From the NCBI RefSeq assembly GCF_016820245.1, contig NZ_JAFCAR010000001.1, forward strand, positions 372,001 through 436,000: a DNA stretch of 64,000 bases, in the 5' to 3' direction. The notes under the pieces were generated by a model. It was given only the letters and a program-made list of their open reading frames with translations, made no database searches and was not told where the DNA came from. Below, one piece after another: positions 51,054 through 60,998 of the stretch; the stretch's first letter is position 1; each line of letters begins with the position of its first letter. The translations under genes and the position numbers were made by a program. This stretch comes from Jannaschia sp. Os4. GTDB lineage: Bacteria; Pseudomonadota; Alphaproteobacteria; Rhodobacterales; Rhodobacteraceae.

Positions 51054-51656
51054 ATCAGGGTCGCCGCGGTCGCCGCGGCGGTCCTCTGCGCGACGTCCGG
51101 GGCATGGGCGCAGCCGGTGATCGACCGCGACGCCCTGCCCCGGCCGCGCGCGTCCGTCGAGGTCGACCTCGACGGCGACGGGCGCCCGGAGACGGCGGCG
51201 GTCTACGCGCTGGACGACGCGCACGACGTGGTGACGGTGCGGGGCGACGGGCTGCTCGCGGCCTTCGCCACCCCGATCAACCTGTCGGATTCCCCCTCGC
51301 TGGAGCGGATGGGGAACGGCAACCTCCGCGTCAGCTGGGGCTGCTTCGCCTGCGGGCGCACCCATGCCACCGTCTCGGTCGTGATCGACCTGCGGGACGG
51401 GGCCCTGCGCGTGATCGGCTGGGACTGGAGCCTGCTCGACCGGATCCACGCGGCCGCGCTGACCTGCTCGGCAAACCTGCTGACGGGGGCCGTGATCGTC
51501 GAGGCGGTGGGCGTCGATCGGCAGGACCTGTCCACGGGCGAGCGGGACCGGCCCGTCGCGACGCTGGCGGAGCAGCGCGCCCCGGATGCCTGCACCGAGG
51601 GCCTCGCGCGCTACGACGACGCCTATCTCGCGCGGCATTTCCCGCCCGACCGCTAG
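51054..51656 (+). CDS. Small exported protein with apparent non-canonical start codon
   Basis: A clear secreted protein whose mature part follows the cleavage-like site [16 protein letters not shown]. It contains a [10 protein letters not shown] loop resembling a calcium-binding repeat and a CFACGRTHA motif. The signal peptide [18 protein letters not shown] is encoded in frame, but between the frame's preceding stop (50991) and residue 22 there is no ATG, GTG, TTG or CTG. The best start is ATC at 51054; otherwise a GTG at 51117 would lose the signal. It begins 14 bases after mdh. Family unknown. Confidence 0.7.
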   Translation: MRVAAVAAAVLCATSGAWAQPVIDRDALPRPRASVEVDLDGDGRPETAAVYALDDAHDVVTVRGDGLLAAFATPINLSDSPSLERMGNGNLRVSWGCFACGRTHATVSVVIDLRDGALRVIGWDWSLLDRIHAAALTCSANLLTGAVIVEAVGVDRQDLSTGERDRPVATLAEQRAPDACTEGLARYDDAYLARHFPPDR

Positions 51657-51686
51657 GCGGCGAATCAGTTCGGGGCCTCGCGCGGC

Positions 51687-51725
51687 CGAATGTGATCACA
51701 CCCGTCGGAGGTGTGATCACGTTCG
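51687..51725. promoter_or_regulatory. Large palindrome upstream of sucC
   Basis: The arms at 51687-51702 and 51710-51725 are complementary in 15 of 16 positions, with a 7-base spacer, and each contains the self-complementary GTGATCAC. It lies in the 175-base gap before sucC and could be an operator of CRP/FNR-like type or a terminator. Confidence 0.5.
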
Positions 51726-51831
51726 CCCGGGCATCCGCGCCTCTCCGCCGCAAGGGCACGAATGCCGTTGGCCCCGGGAATCGGGATGGGTAGGGGTCGG
51801 GGGACGCATCGACCACCCACGAGGCCCTCCC

Positions 51832-53025
51832 ATGAACATCCACGAGTATCAGGCGAAGGCGCTGCTGCGCGACTTCGGGGCCCCCGTCTCGGACGGCGTG
51901 GCGGTGACGAAGGCGGCCGACGCGAAGACCGCCGCCGGCCAGCTCGACGGCCCGCTCTGGGTGGTGAAGGCGCAGATCCACGCGGGCGGGCGCGGCAAGG
52001 GCCACTTCAAGGAGGCCGAGGCGGGCGAGAAGGGCGGCGTGCGGCTGGCCAAGTCCGTCGAGGAGGCCGCCGACGAGGCCAAGCGGATGCTGGGCAACAC
52101 GCTGGTGACGCACCAGACCGGCCCGGCGGGCAAGCAGGTCAACCGCGTCTACATCGAGGACGGGTCGGGCATCGCGCGGGAGCTGTACTTGGCCCTGCTG
52201 GTGAACCGGGAGACGAGCCGGGTGGGCTTCGTCTGCTCCACCGAGGGCGGCATGGACATCGAGGAGGTCGCGGCCTCGACGCCCGAGAAGATCCTCTCCT
52301 TCGACGTGGACCCGGCCACGGGCTACCAAGGCTGGCACGGGCGGCGCATCGCCTTCGCGCTGGGGCTGGAGGGCCAGCAGGTCAAGCAGTGCGTGCGGCT
52401 GATGGGGCTGCTCTACGAGGCGTTCACGTCCAAGGACATGGAGATGCTGGAGATCAACCCGCTGATCGTGACGGACGCGGGCGACCTGAAGGTGCTGGAC
52501 GCGAAGGTCTCTTTCGACGGCAACGCGCTCTACCGCCACAAGGACATCGAGGCGCTGCGCGACGAGACGGAGGAGGACCCCAAGGAGCTGGCGGCCTCCA
52601 AGTACGACCTCAACTACATCGCGCTGGACGGCGAGATCGGGTGCATGGTGAACGGCGCGGGCCTCGCCATGGCGACGATGGACATCATCAAGCTCTACGG
52701 CGCGGAGCCCGCGAACTTCCTCGACGTGGGCGGCGGCGCGACGAAGGAGAAGGTCACGGAGGCCTTCAAGATCATCACGTCGGACCCGAACGTGAAGGGC
52801 ATCCTCGTGAACATCTTCGGGGGCATCATGCGCTGCGACGTGATCGCGGAGGGCGTGGTCGCCGCCGTGAAGGAGGTCGGGCTGGCCGTGCCGCTGGTGG
52901 TCCGGCTGGAGGGCACGAACGTCGAGAAGGGCAAGGAGATCATCAACGGCTCCGGGCTCAACGTGATCGCCGCCGACAGCCTGTCGGACGGGGCGGAGAA
53001 GATCGTGAAGGCGGTGAAGGGGTGA
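51832..53025 (+). CDS. sucC: Succinyl-CoA synthetase, beta subunit
   Basis: 397 residues, normal length. It starts [19 protein letters not shown]; the ATP-grasp domain includes [17 protein letters not shown] and [10 protein letters not shown], and the C-terminal CoA-ligase domain includes [20 protein letters not shown] and [13 protein letters not shown]. With SucD it makes ATP (or GTP) from succinyl-CoA in the TCA cycle. Its TGA overlaps the GTG of an exported-protein gene, which separates it from sucD. Confidence 0.97.
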   Translation: MNIHEYQAKALLRDFGAPVSDGVAVTKAADAKTAAGQLDGPLWVVKAQIHAGGRGKGHFKEAEAGEKGGVRLAKSVEEAADEAKRMLGNTLVTHQTGPAGKQVNRVYIEDGSGIARELYLALLVNRETSRVGFVCSTEGGMDIEEVAASTPEKILSFDVDPATGYQGWHGRRIAFALGLEGQQVKQCVRLMGLLYEAFTSKDMEMLEINPLIVTDAGDLKVLDAKVSFDGNALYRHKDIEALRDETEEDPKELAASKYDLNYIALDGEIGCMVNGAGLAMATMDIIKLYGAEPANFLDVGGGATKEKVTEAFKIITSDPNVKGILVNIFGGIMRCDVIAEGVVAAVKEVGLAVPLVVRLEGTNVEKGKEIINGSGLNVIAADSLSDGAEKIVKAVKG

Positions 53026-53597
53026 GCGACGGGCCGCGGCGCCGTCGCGGGGCGGGCGGTCCGGGGGACCGGTCCGCGCCCCGTCGCGGCCGCCGGATGG
53101 CGGTCGGCGCCGCGGTGGTGGCGGCGGCGATGCCGGCCGGGGCGGACCCGGCGCGCGACGCCATGCTGGGCGCGTTCGCGGACCATTGCTTCTCGCCCTA
53201 CCTGACCGCCGCGCGGGCGGAGGCGGAGATCGCCGCGACGGGCGCGCGCGTGGACTTCTACGACCTCGCCCCCTTCTCGGACGTGGCGCCCTCGCCGGGC
53301 GCGGACGTCACGCCGGGCACGGACCGGCGCTGCGAGGTCGCGTTCGACGGGGACCGCGGCGCGGCGGCGGCGGAGACGGCCGCGGCGGCGCTGGAGGCGG
53401 AGGGCATCCGCGCGGACGCGCCGGTGCCCGCGTCCCACCCGGCGCTGCCGGGCACGACGCTGCTGGGCGCGCGGGCGCTGAACCCGTCGCGGGTGGCCGT
53501 CGTCCACACAGGCACGCGGCCCGGGCCGGACGGGGTCGAGACGTTCCTGTCGGTCGAGCGGCTGACGCCCGAGGCGAGCGAAGAGGTGTTGCGATGA
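53022..53597 (+). CDS. Exported protein of unknown function between sucC and sucD (a)
   Basis: A 191-residue frame with a GTG start overlapping the sucC stop (GTGA). The first 25 residues are very Arg-rich, followed by [15 protein letters not shown], so the real signal may begin at the ATG at 53097 or use a long basic n-region. The mature part has [23 protein letters not shown] and a second cysteine in TDRRCEVAF. No family recognised. It overlaps the next exported gene by four bases. Confidence 0.7.
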   Translation: MSDGPRRRRGAGGPGDRSAPRRGRRMAVGAAVVAAAMPAGADPARDAMLGAFADHCFSPYLTAARAEAEIAATGARVDFYDLAPFSDVAPSPGADVTPGTDRRCEVAFDGDRGAAAAETAAAALEAEGIRADAPVPASHPALPGTTLLGARALNPSRVAVVHTGTRPGPDGVETFLSVERLTPEASEEVLR

Positions 53598-54181
53598 TCC
53601 GGTTCCTCCTGCCCCTCGCCCTGCTGGCCGCCGGGTGCGTGCCGACCAACCCGATCGGCGCGGACGCGGCGACGGAGGCGGCGGCGTTCCAGCGGATGCG
53701 CTTCGCCGCCGAGGCGGTGTGCCTGAACAACCGGACCCGCGCCGCGCAGGAACGGGCGGCGCGGGCCCTGTCCTTCCCTCTGCGCGAGCCGGCGGAGGCG
53801 GGCGCGGTGCTCTACGTCAACCCGGCGACGCTGACCTTCCTGCGGATAGGCCCCTCGCCCCGGCAGTCGGTGACGGCCGCCGACGGGCGGGACGTGACCT
53901 ATCAGGGCAACGGCTGCTCGGTCGGCTCGCCCGCGGTGGGCCTGACCGGGGCCAACCGCGTCGCGGGCGAGATGCTGCAGGCGCGGCTGGTCGAGGGCGA
54001 CCGGCTGACCGCGACGCCCGTGGGCGCGGGCACCAACGCCGCCGACGGCGTGGGCCTCTTCTTCGACGACCTGTCGGTGACGGTGCCCCTCGCCACGACC
54101 GGCTTCACCAACCCCGACACGGGCGAGACGGCGCAGGTGGTCCACCCCGTCGTCCTCGTCATCCATTCGCGCGGGCGCTGA
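53594..54181 (+). CDS. Putative lipoprotein between sucC and sucD (b)
   Basis: A 195-residue protein with a lipoprotein signal ([20 protein letters not shown]; lipobox LAAGC). The body has [23 protein letters not shown] and [17 protein letters not shown], so two further cysteines may pair. Its ATG overlaps the previous gene's TGA. It ends 43 bases before sucD. Function unknown; the conserved position in a TCA operon hints at co-expression with respiratory metabolism. Confidence 0.72.
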   Translation: MIRFLLPLALLAAGCVPTNPIGADAATEAAAFQRMRFAAEAVCLNNRTRAAQERAARALSFPLREPAEAGAVLYVNPATLTFLRIGPSPRQSVTAADGRDVTYQGNGCSVGSPAVGLTGANRVAGEMLQARLVEGDRLTATPVGAGTNAADGVGLFFDDLSVTVPLATTGFTNPDTGETAQVVHPVVLVIHSRGR

Positions 54182-54224
54182 CCGCCGCCCCGCGCCCATA
54201 CGCACAAACGACCCGGAGACCCGA

Positions 54225-55109
54225 ATGGCCATCCTCATCGACACTGACACCAAGGTGATCTGCCAAGGCTTCACCGGAAGCCAAGGCACGTTCCACTCGG
54301 AGCAGGCCATCGCCTACGGCACCCGGATGGTGGGCGGCGTGACCCCCGGCAAGGGCGGGCAGACCCATCTCGACCTGCCGGTGTTCGACAGCTGCCACGA
54401 GGCGGTCGAGCGGACCGGCGCGGACGCCTCGGTGATCTACGTGCCGCCCCCCTTCGCCGCCGACTCGATCCTCGAGGCGATCGACGCGGAGATCCCGCTG
54501 GTGGTGTGCATCACGGAAGGCATCCCGGTGCTGGATATGATGAAGGTGAAGCGCGCCTTGGACGGGTCCAAGACGCGGCTGGTCGGGCCGAACTGCCCCG
54601 GCGTGATCACGCCGGACGCCTGCAAGATCGGGATCATGCCGGGCCACATCCACAAGCGCGGGTCCGTGGGCGTGGTGTCGCGCTCGGGCACGCTGACCTA
54701 CGAGGCGGTCAAGCAGACCACCGACATGGGGCTGGGCCAGTCGACGGCGGTCGGCATCGGGGGCGACCCGATCAAGGGGACCGAGCACATCGACGTGCTG
54801 GAGATGTTCCTCGCCGACGACGAGACGCAGTCGATCGTCATGATCGGCGAGATCGGCGGCACGGCGGAGGAGGAGGCGGCGCAGTTCCTCGCCGACGAGC
54901 GGAAGGCGGGACGGTGGAAGCCGGTCGCGGGCTTCATCGCGGGCCGCACGGCGCCTCCGGGCCGCCGCATGGGCCATGCGGGCGCCATCGTGGCGGGCGG
55001 CAAGGGCGACGCGGAATCGAAGATCGAGGCGATGCGCGCGGCCGGCATCGTGGTGGCGGACAGCCCCGCGACGCTGGGCGAGGCGGTCAAGGAGGCGATC
55101 GCGGGCTGA
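54225..55109 (+). CDS. sucD: Succinyl-CoA synthetase, alpha subunit
   Basis: 294 residues: [32 protein letters not shown], CoA-binding [39 protein letters not shown] and the phospho-histidine motif [12 protein letters not shown]. It partners SucC. It is separated from sucC by two exported-protein genes, an unusual arrangement. Confidence 0.97.
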   Translation: MAILIDTDTKVICQGFTGSQGTFHSEQAIAYGTRMVGGVTPGKGGQTHLDLPVFDSCHEAVERTGADASVIYVPPPFAADSILEAIDAEIPLVVCITEGIPVLDMMKVKRALDGSKTRLVGPNCPGVITPDACKIGIMPGHIHKRGSVGVVSRSGTLTYEAVKQTTDMGLGQSTAVGIGGDPIKGTEHIDVLEMFLADDETQSIVMIGEIGGTAEEEAAQFLADERKAGRWKPVAGFIAGRTAPPGRRMGHAGAIVAGGKGDAESKIEAMRAAGIVVADSPATLGEAVKEAIAG

Positions 55110-55151
55110 CCGGGCGGGTCCGGCGGTCGCGGGCGAATGGAGGACGGCAAG

Positions 55152-55742
55152 ATGGAACGACGGATCGCGGCCTTCTTCGCGGTGGCCCTCGCCGCCACGT
55201 CCGCCCACGCGCAGACCGCGCCGCCGCCCTGCCTCTTGGGCGGGTCGTTCGACGCGGCGGTGGCGGCGCTGGCCGACGGCGGCTGGACGGTGCTGACGCC
55301 GGGGATGCCCGTGCCCGCCGACGCGGCCGAGCGGCTGGGCTGGGGCCTCGTGGCGACCTACGTGGCCGCCGACACCGGAGGCGCGAGCTTGGCCGAGCTG
55401 CACGACCTGCAGCGCCGCGCCGTGGCGGGGCTGGCGCGCAAGGTGGACACCGAGACCAGCCGGGCGCGCGTCGCGATCCGCGAGGGCGCGGCGCTGACCA
55501 TCTCGCGGACGACCACCCTGCCCGGTCGCGTGGAGCAGGTGTGCCGCATCGCGCTGGATGGGCTGGCCGCGCGGGCGTATCCCGAGGGCTTCGGTCCCGT
55601 GGAGGCGTCCCGGATCGGGGACGCGGAGGTGATCGTGCAGCCCCTCGACCCCGACACCCTCTCGCTGCTGACGGAGCGCCCCGTGGCGGTGGCCACGCTG
55701 ATCGAGACGCGGACGATCCTGACCGAGGACGAGGCGCGATGA
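55152..55742 (+). CDS. Exported protein of unknown function between sucD and sucA (a)
   Basis: A 196-residue protein with a signal peptide (MERRIAAFFAVALAATSAHAQT). The ATG at 55152 has a GGAGG eight bases upstream; an ATG at 55137 precedes it. The mature domain begins PPPCLLGGSFDAAVAALADGGWTV. The ALADGGWTV stretch resembles ALAAGGWTS in the next gene, suggesting paralogy. It overlaps that gene by four bases. No known family. Confidence 0.72.
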   Translation: MERRIAAFFAVALAATSAHAQTAPPPCLLGGSFDAAVAALADGGWTVLTPGMPVPADAAERLGWGLVATYVAADTGGASLAELHDLQRRAVAGLARKVDTETSRARVAIREGAALTISRTTTLPGRVEQVCRIALDGLAARAYPEGFGPVEASRIGDAEVIVQPLDPDTLSLLTERPVAVATLIETRTILTEDEAR

Positions 55743-56425
55743 CGCCCGCGTCCATCCGGGCGAGGCGCCGCCGCCGCGCCGCCGCCGGGGCCGCGGCGGC
55801 GGCGCTCGCCACGTGGGCGGCGGCGGCGTCCGCCGACGGCACCGCGCTGGAGGGCGCGGCGGCGCTGTGCGACGACGACGCGCTGACGCCCGGCGCGCGG
55901 GCCGCGGCGCTCGCCGCGGGGGGATGGACGTCGGCGTCCGGCCCCGCGGCGGCGTTCCGCGACGCGGCGGACCTCGTGGCGCGGGACTACCTCGTCCTGC
56001 GGCCCGGCGCCGGCGTCGCCGACGAGGCGGAGCTGGCGGCGCGGGTCGCGGCGATGGCCGAGCAGACCGCGCGCGCCTTCGCCGCCCCCGGCCACGCCGG
56101 CTTCCGTCACCCGCAGGGCGCGGTCCTCTACGTGACCGAGCAGCCCTATGGCGACCGGGACGCGCTGACCGCCTGCACCTACATGTCCCCCGCCGCGGGC
56201 GGGACGTGGGAGGACCTGATGGGGTCGGCCGCGGTCGATCTCGGCCTCGTGGGGCAGGACCACCCGGCGCACGTCGCCACCCGCCCGTCCTCGGCGGGGA
56301 CGGACGGGCGCAGCCAGACCGCGACGCTGATCGACGCGACGCGGCTGCCGCCCGAGGCGCAGGCGGCCCGCGCGCTCGCCTTCCCCGTCTACCTCCAGAT
56401 GGTCACGATCAAGACCGCCCCATGA
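55739..56425 (+). CDS. Exported protein of unknown function between sucD and sucA (b)
   Basis: A 228-residue protein with an Arg-rich n-region and Ala-rich signal (ATWAAAASADG). It shows AALCDDDALTPGARAAALAAGGWTS, AVLYVTEQPYGDRDALTACTYM and an ending LQMVTIKTAP. Two cysteines may pair. Its ATG overlaps the previous gene's TGA. It ends 43 bases before sucA. Paralogy to the preceding exported protein is suggested by the GGWT block. Function unknown. Confidence 0.72.
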   Translation: MTPASIRARRRRRAAAGAAAAALATWAAAASADGTALEGAAALCDDDALTPGARAAALAAGGWTSASGPAAAFRDAADLVARDYLVLRPGAGVADEAELAARVAAMAEQTARAFAAPGHAGFRHPQGAVLYVTEQPYGDRDALTACTYMSPAAGGTWEDLMGSAAVDLGLVGQDHPAHVATRPSSAGTDGRSQTATLIDATRLPPEAQAARALAFPVYLQMVTIKTAP

Positions 56426-56468
56426 CCCCTCGTCCCGCCCCGTTCCCCCAATCCGTGAAGGTCCAGCC

Positions 56469-59444
56469 ATGACCGAGCAATCCCCCAACGACGCCTTCCG
56501 CAACACGTCCTTCCTGCAGGGGCACAACGCGGACTGGCTGGAGCAGATGTACGCCCGCTACGCCGCCGACCCCTCGGCGGTGGACGCGACGTGGGCCGAG
56601 TTCTTCCGGGCGATGGGCGACGACGCCGCCGACGCGCGGGCCGAGGCCGAGGGCCCGTCGTGGGCGCGGGGCGACTGGCCCCCGGTGCCGGGCGACGACC
56701 TGACCGCCGCGCTGACGGGGGAGTGGCCCGCCGCGCCCGCGACCCAGGCCAAGGAGGCCAAGGCGGCGGGTGAGAAGATCCGGGCGAAGGCCGCCGCCAC
56801 GGGCGCCGAGGTCACGGACGATCAGGTGAAGCGCGCGGTGCTCGACAGCATCCGGGCGCTGATGCTGATCCGCGCGTACCGCATCCGGGGGCACCTGGCC
56901 GCCGACCTCGACCCGCTGGGGATGCGGGCCGAGGTGCCGCACCCGGAGCTCGACCCGAGGAGCTACGGGTTCTCGGACGCGGACATGGAGCGCCCGATCT
57001 TCATCGACAACGTGCTGGGGCTGGAGGTCGCGACGCTCAGCCAGATCGTCGCGATCCTGCGGCGGACCTACTGCGGGACGTTCGCACTGCAGTACATGCA
57101 CATCTCCGACCCCGAGCAGTCCGCGTGGCTCAAGGAGCGGATCGAGGGCTTGGGCAAGGAGATCGACTTCACCGAGAACGGGCGGCGCGCGATCCTCAAC
57201 AAGCTGGTCGAGGCGGAGGGGTTCGAGAAGTACCTCCACGTCAAGTACATGGGCACCAAGCGGTTCGGCCTCGACGGGGGCGAGGCGCTGATCCCCGCGA
57301 TGGAGCAGATCATCAAGCGGGGCGGGCAGCTCGGGCTGGAGGAGATCGTGATCGGGATGCCCCACCGGGGGCGCCTGTCGGTCCTCGCCAACGTGATGGG
57401 CAAGCCCTACCGCGCGATCTTCAACGAGTTCCAAGGCGGGTCGTTCAAGCCCGAGGACGTGGATGGCTCGGGCGACGTGAAGTACCACCTCGGCGCGTCG
57501 TCGGACCGCGAGTTCGACGGCAACACCGTGCACCTGTCGCTGACGGCGAACCCCTCGCATCTCGAGGCGGTGAACCCGGTGGTGCTGGGCAAGGTGCGGG
57601 CCAAGCAGGACCAGAAGAACGACACCGCGCGCACCAAGGTGACGGGCGTGCTGCTGCATGGGGACGCGGCCTTCGCGGGTCAGGGCGTCGTGGCGGAGTG
57701 CTTCGCGCTGTCGGGCGTGCGCGGCCACCGGACGGGCGGGACGATCCACATCGTGGTCAACAACCAGATCGGCTTCACGACGGCGCCGCATTTCTCGCGC
57801 TCCAGCCCCTACCCCACGGACAACGCGCTGGTGGTCGAGGCGCCGATCTTCCACGTGAACGGCGACGACCCCGAGGCGGTGGTCCACGCCGCGCGCGTGG
57901 CGACCGAGTTCCGCCAGAAGTTCGGCAAGGACGTCGTGCTCGACATCTTCTGCTACCGGCGGTTCGGCCACAACGAGGGCGACGAGCCCATGTTCACCAA
58001 CCCCGTGATGTACAAGCGCATCAAGGGGCACCCCACCACGCTGACGCTCTACACCCAGCGGCTGGTCAAGGACGGGCTGATCCCCGAGGGCGAGATCGAG
58101 GACATGAAGGCGGGCTTCCAGGAGAAGCTCGCCGCCGAGTTCGAGGCGGGCCGCGACTACAAGCCCAACAAGGCCGACTGGCTGGACGGGCGGTGGTCGC
58201 ACTTGGACCGCCGCGACCAAGACGACTACGTGCGCGGCGAGACCGGCATCGCGCCGGAGACGGTCGACGAGGTGGGGCGCGCCCTGACCTCGGCCCCCGA
58301 CGGGATGCCCGTGCACAAGACGATCGGGCGCCTGCTCGAGGCCAAGGCCAAGATGTTCGAGACGGGCGAGGGGTTCGACTGGGCCACCGCCGAGGCGCTG
58401 GCCTTCGGCTCGCTGCTGACGGAGGGCTACAAGGTGCGCCTCGCGGGGCAGGACTCGACGCGCGGGACGTTCTCGCAGCGCCATTCCGGCCTCGTGAACC
58501 AGGAGACGGAGGAGCGCTACTACCCGCTCAACCACGTCCGCGACGGGCAGGCCCATTACGAGGTGATCGACTCGGCGCTGTCGGAATACGCGGTGCTGGG
58601 CTTCGAGTACGGCTACTCCTTGGCCGAGCCCAACGCGCTGACGATGTGGGAGGCGCAGTTCGGCGACTTCGCCAACGGCGCGCAGATCATGTTCGACCAG
58701 TTCATCTCGTCGGGCGAATCCAAGTGGCTGCGGATGTCCGGCCTCGTCTGCCTGCTGCCGCACGGCTACGAGGGCCAAGGGCCGGAGCACTCGTCGGCGC
58801 GGCTGGAGCGGTTCCTGCAGATGTGCGGGCAGGACAACTGGATCGTGGCCAACTGCACGACGCCGGCCAACTACTTCCACATCCTGCGGCGGCAGCTGCA
58901 CCGCGACTTCCGCAAGCCGCTGGTGCTGATGACGCCCAAGTCGCTGCTGCGCCACAAGCTGGCCGTGTCCAAGCGCGAGGAGTTCGAGCGCGGGTCCACC
59001 TTCCACCGGGTGCTGTGGGACGACGCGCAGCAGGGCAACAGCGACCTGAAGCTCAAGCCCGACGCCAAGATCCGGCGCGTCGTGATCTGCTCGGGCAAGG
59101 TCTACTACGACCTCCTGGAGCAGCGGGACGCGGACGGGCGCGACGACGTCTACCTCCTGCGGCTGGAGCAGTTCTATCCGTTCCCGGCCAAGTCGATGGT
59201 CGACGAGCTCGGGCGCTTCCCCCAGGCCGAGGTGGTCTGGTGCCAGGAGGAGCCCAAGAACCAAGGCGGCTGGACCTTCGTGGAGCCGAACCTCGAATGG
59301 GTGCTGACGCGGATCGGCGCCTCCCACACCCGGCCGCGCTACGTGGGGCGCGCCGCCTCGGCCTCGCCCGCGACGGGCTTGGCCTCCCAACACAAGGCCC
59401 AGCAACAGGCGCTCGTCGCCGAGGCGTTGAGCGAGAAGGACTGA
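56469..59444 (+). CDS. sucA: 2-oxoglutarate dehydrogenase E1 component
   Basis: A thiamine-diphosphate enzyme of 991 residues. The N-terminal E2-binding segment is NTSFLQGHNADWLEQMYARY. Visible further on are GMPHRGRLSVLANVMGKP, HLGASSDREF, LTANPSHLEAVNPVVLGK, the ThDP motif GDAAFAGQGVVAECF..VNNQIGFTT, FSQRHSGLVNQET and HGYEGQGPEHSSAR. It decarboxylates 2-oxoglutarate and passes succinyl groups to SucB lipoyl domains. sucB follows after 3 bases. Confidence 0.98.
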   Translation: MTEQSPNDAFRNTSFLQGHNADWLEQMYARYAADPSAVDATWAEFFRAMGDDAADARAEAEGPSWARGDWPPVPGDDLTAALTGEWPAAPATQAKEAKAAGEKIRAKAAATGAEVTDDQVKRAVLDSIRALMLIRAYRIRGHLAADLDPLGMRAEVPHPELDPRSYGFSDADMERPIFIDNVLGLEVATLSQIVAILRRTYCGTFALQYMHISDPEQSAWLKERIEGLGKEIDFTENGRRAILNKLVEAEGFEKYLHVKYMGTKRFGLDGGEALIPAMEQIIKRGGQLGLEEIVIGMPHRGRLSVLANVMGKPYRAIFNEFQGGSFKPEDVDGSGDVKYHLGASSDREFDGNTVHLSLTANPSHLEAVNPVVLGKVRAKQDQKNDTARTKVTGVLLHGDAAFAGQGVVAECFALSGVRGHRTGGTIHIVVNNQIGFTTAPHFSRSSPYPTDNALVVEAPIFHVNGDDPEAVVHAARVATEFRQKFGKDVVLDIFCYRRFGHNEGDEPMFTNPVMYKRIKGHPTTLTLYTQRLVKDGLIPEGEIEDMKAGFQEKLAAEFEAGRDYKPNKADWLDGRWSHLDRRDQDDYVRGETGIAPETVDEVGRALTSAPDGMPVHKTIGRLLEAKAKMFETGEGFDWATAEALAFGSLLTEGYKVRLAGQDSTRGTFSQRHSGLVNQETEERYYPLNHVRDGQAHYEVIDSALSEYAVLGFEYGYSLAEPNALTMWEAQFGDFANGAQIMFDQFISSGESKWLRMSGLVCLLPHGYEGQGPEHSSARLERFLQMCGQDNWIVANCTTPANYFHILRRQLHRDFRKPLVLMTPKSLLRHKLAVSKREEFERGSTFHRVLWDDAQQGNSDLKLKPDAKIRRVVICSGKVYYDLLEQRDADGRDDVYLLRLEQFYPFPAKSMVDELGRFPQAEVVWCQEEPKNQGGWTFVEPNLEWVLTRIGASHTRPRYVGRAASASPATGLASQHKAQQQALVAEALSEKD

Positions 59445-59447
59445 GAC

Positions 59448-60995
59448 ATGGCGATCGACGTGAAGGTGCCCACGCTGGGCGAGTCCGTGACCGAGGCCAC
59501 GGTGGCCACGTGGTTCAAGAAGCCCGGCGACGCCGTGGCGACGGACGAGATGCTCTGCGAGCTGGAGACCGACAAGGTGACGGTGGAAGTGCCCAGCCCC
59601 GCCACCGGCACCTTGGGCGAGATCGTCGCCGCCGAGGGCAAGACGGTGGGCGTCGACGCGCTGCTGGCGACCATCTCGGAGGGGGCGGGGGCGTCCGCCT
59701 CCTACGCGGCGGCGCCGGCGGCGGTGGCCGAGCCCGGATCGTCGGGGGACGCGCCCTCGGACGGCGGCGGCGAGAGCGTCGACGTCATGGTCCCCGCCTT
59801 GGGCGAGTCGGTGACGGAGGCGACCGTCTCCACGTGGTTCAAGGCGGTGGGCGACGAGGTGGCCGCCGACGAGATGCTGTGCGAGCTGGAGACGGACAAG
59901 GTCTCCGTCGAGGTGCCCGCCCCCGCCGCCGGGACGCTGACCGAGCTGCTGGTGGCCGAGGGCGACACGGTCGAGGCGGGCGGCGTGCTGGCGCGCATGT
60001 CCTCGGGCGCGGCCTCGGGGGCGGCGAAGCCCCCCGCGATGAACCCGGAGCCCGCGCCGGGCGCGGGGAAGGCCGAGGCCGAGGAGGCCAAGGCCAACGT
60101 GGCCGCCGCCGGGGCCAAGCGCGGCGAGGACGCGCCCTCGGCCAAGAAGATCATGGCGGAGAAGGGGATCGACCCGGCCTCCGTCGCGGGCTCGGGCCGC
60201 GACGGGCGGATCATGAAAGAGGACGTGGCCGGGATGTCCGCGCCCGCGCCGAAGGCCGCCGCCGCGCCGCGCGCGCCGGTCTCCGCCGACGACGCCCCTC
60301 GCGAGGAGCGGGTGCGGATGACGCGCCTGCGCCAGACCATCGCGCGCCGCCTGAAGGACGCGCAGAACACGGCCGCGATGCTGACCACCTATAACGAGGT
60401 GGACATGTCGGCGGTCATGGCGCTCCGGAAGGAATACAAGGACCTCTTCGAGAAGAAGCACGGCGTGAAGCTGGGCTTCATGTCCTTCTTCACCAAGGCC
60501 TGCTGCCACGCGCTGCAGGAGGTGCCGGAGGTCAACGCCGAGATCGACGGCACGGACGTGGTCTACAAGCGCTTCGTCCACATGGGCATCGCGGTGGGCA
60601 CGCCGACGGGCCTCGTGGTGCCGGTGATCCGGGACGCCGACGCGATGTCGTTCGCGGCCATCGAGAAGGCCATCGCCGAGAAGGGCGTGGCGGCGCGCGA
60701 CGGCAAGCTGACCATGCAGGACATGCAGGGCGGGACGTTCACGATCTCGAACGGCGGGGTCTACGGCTCGCTGATGTCCTCGCCCATCCTGAACCCGCCG
60801 CAGTCGGGCATCCTCGGAATGCACAAGATCCAGGAGCGCCCCGTGGTGGTCGGCGGCGAGATCGTGGTGCGGCCGATGATGTACCTCGCGCTGAGCTACG
60901 ACCACCGGATCGTGGACGGGAAGGGCGCGGTGACGTTCCTCGTGCGGGTGAAGGAGGCGCTGGAGGACCCGCGGCGGTTGTTGATGGATTTGTGA
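59448..60995 (+). CDS. sucB: Dihydrolipoyllysine succinyltransferase (E2) with two lipoyl domains
   Basis: 515 residues, with two tandem lipoyl domains (about 1-78 and 109-186), lipoate attachment at Lys43 and Lys151 in matching CELETDKV motifs, and DNA that is also similar, so an internal duplication. A peripheral subunit-binding domain follows ([20 protein letters not shown]). The catalytic domain has the active-site His in SYDHRIVDG. Most SucB proteins have one lipoyl domain; two is a known variant in this order. Immediately downstream comes a compositionally foreign gene. Confidence 0.97.
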   Translation: MAIDVKVPTLGESVTEATVATWFKKPGDAVATDEMLCELETDKVTVEVPSPATGTLGEIVAAEGKTVGVDALLATISEGAGASASYAAAPAAVAEPGSSGDAPSDGGGESVDVMVPALGESVTEATVSTWFKAVGDEVAADEMLCELETDKVSVEVPAPAAGTLTELLVAEGDTVEAGGVLARMSSGAASGAAKPPAMNPEPAPGAGKAEAEEAKANVAAAGAKRGEDAPSAKKIMAEKGIDPASVAGSGRDGRIMKEDVAGMSAPAPKAAAAPRAPVSADDAPREERVRMTRLRQTIARRLKDAQNTAAMLTTYNEVDMSAVMALRKEYKDLFEKKHGVKLGFMSFFTKACCHALQEVPEVNAEIDGTDVVYKRFVHMGIAVGTPTGLVVPVIRDADAMSFAAIEKAIAEKGVAARDGKLTMQDMQGGTFTISNGGVYGSLMSSPILNPPQSGILGMHKIQERPVVVGGEIVVRPMMYLALSYDHRIVDGKGAVTFLVRVKEALEDPRRLLMDL

Positions 60996-60998
60996 AAG

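Noticed and set aside
59448-60010. Tandem DNA similarity at the start of sucB as a recent duplication or assembly error
   Set aside because: It corresponds to two lipoyl domains, a known architecture in this bacterial order, and the copies have diverged at many positions.
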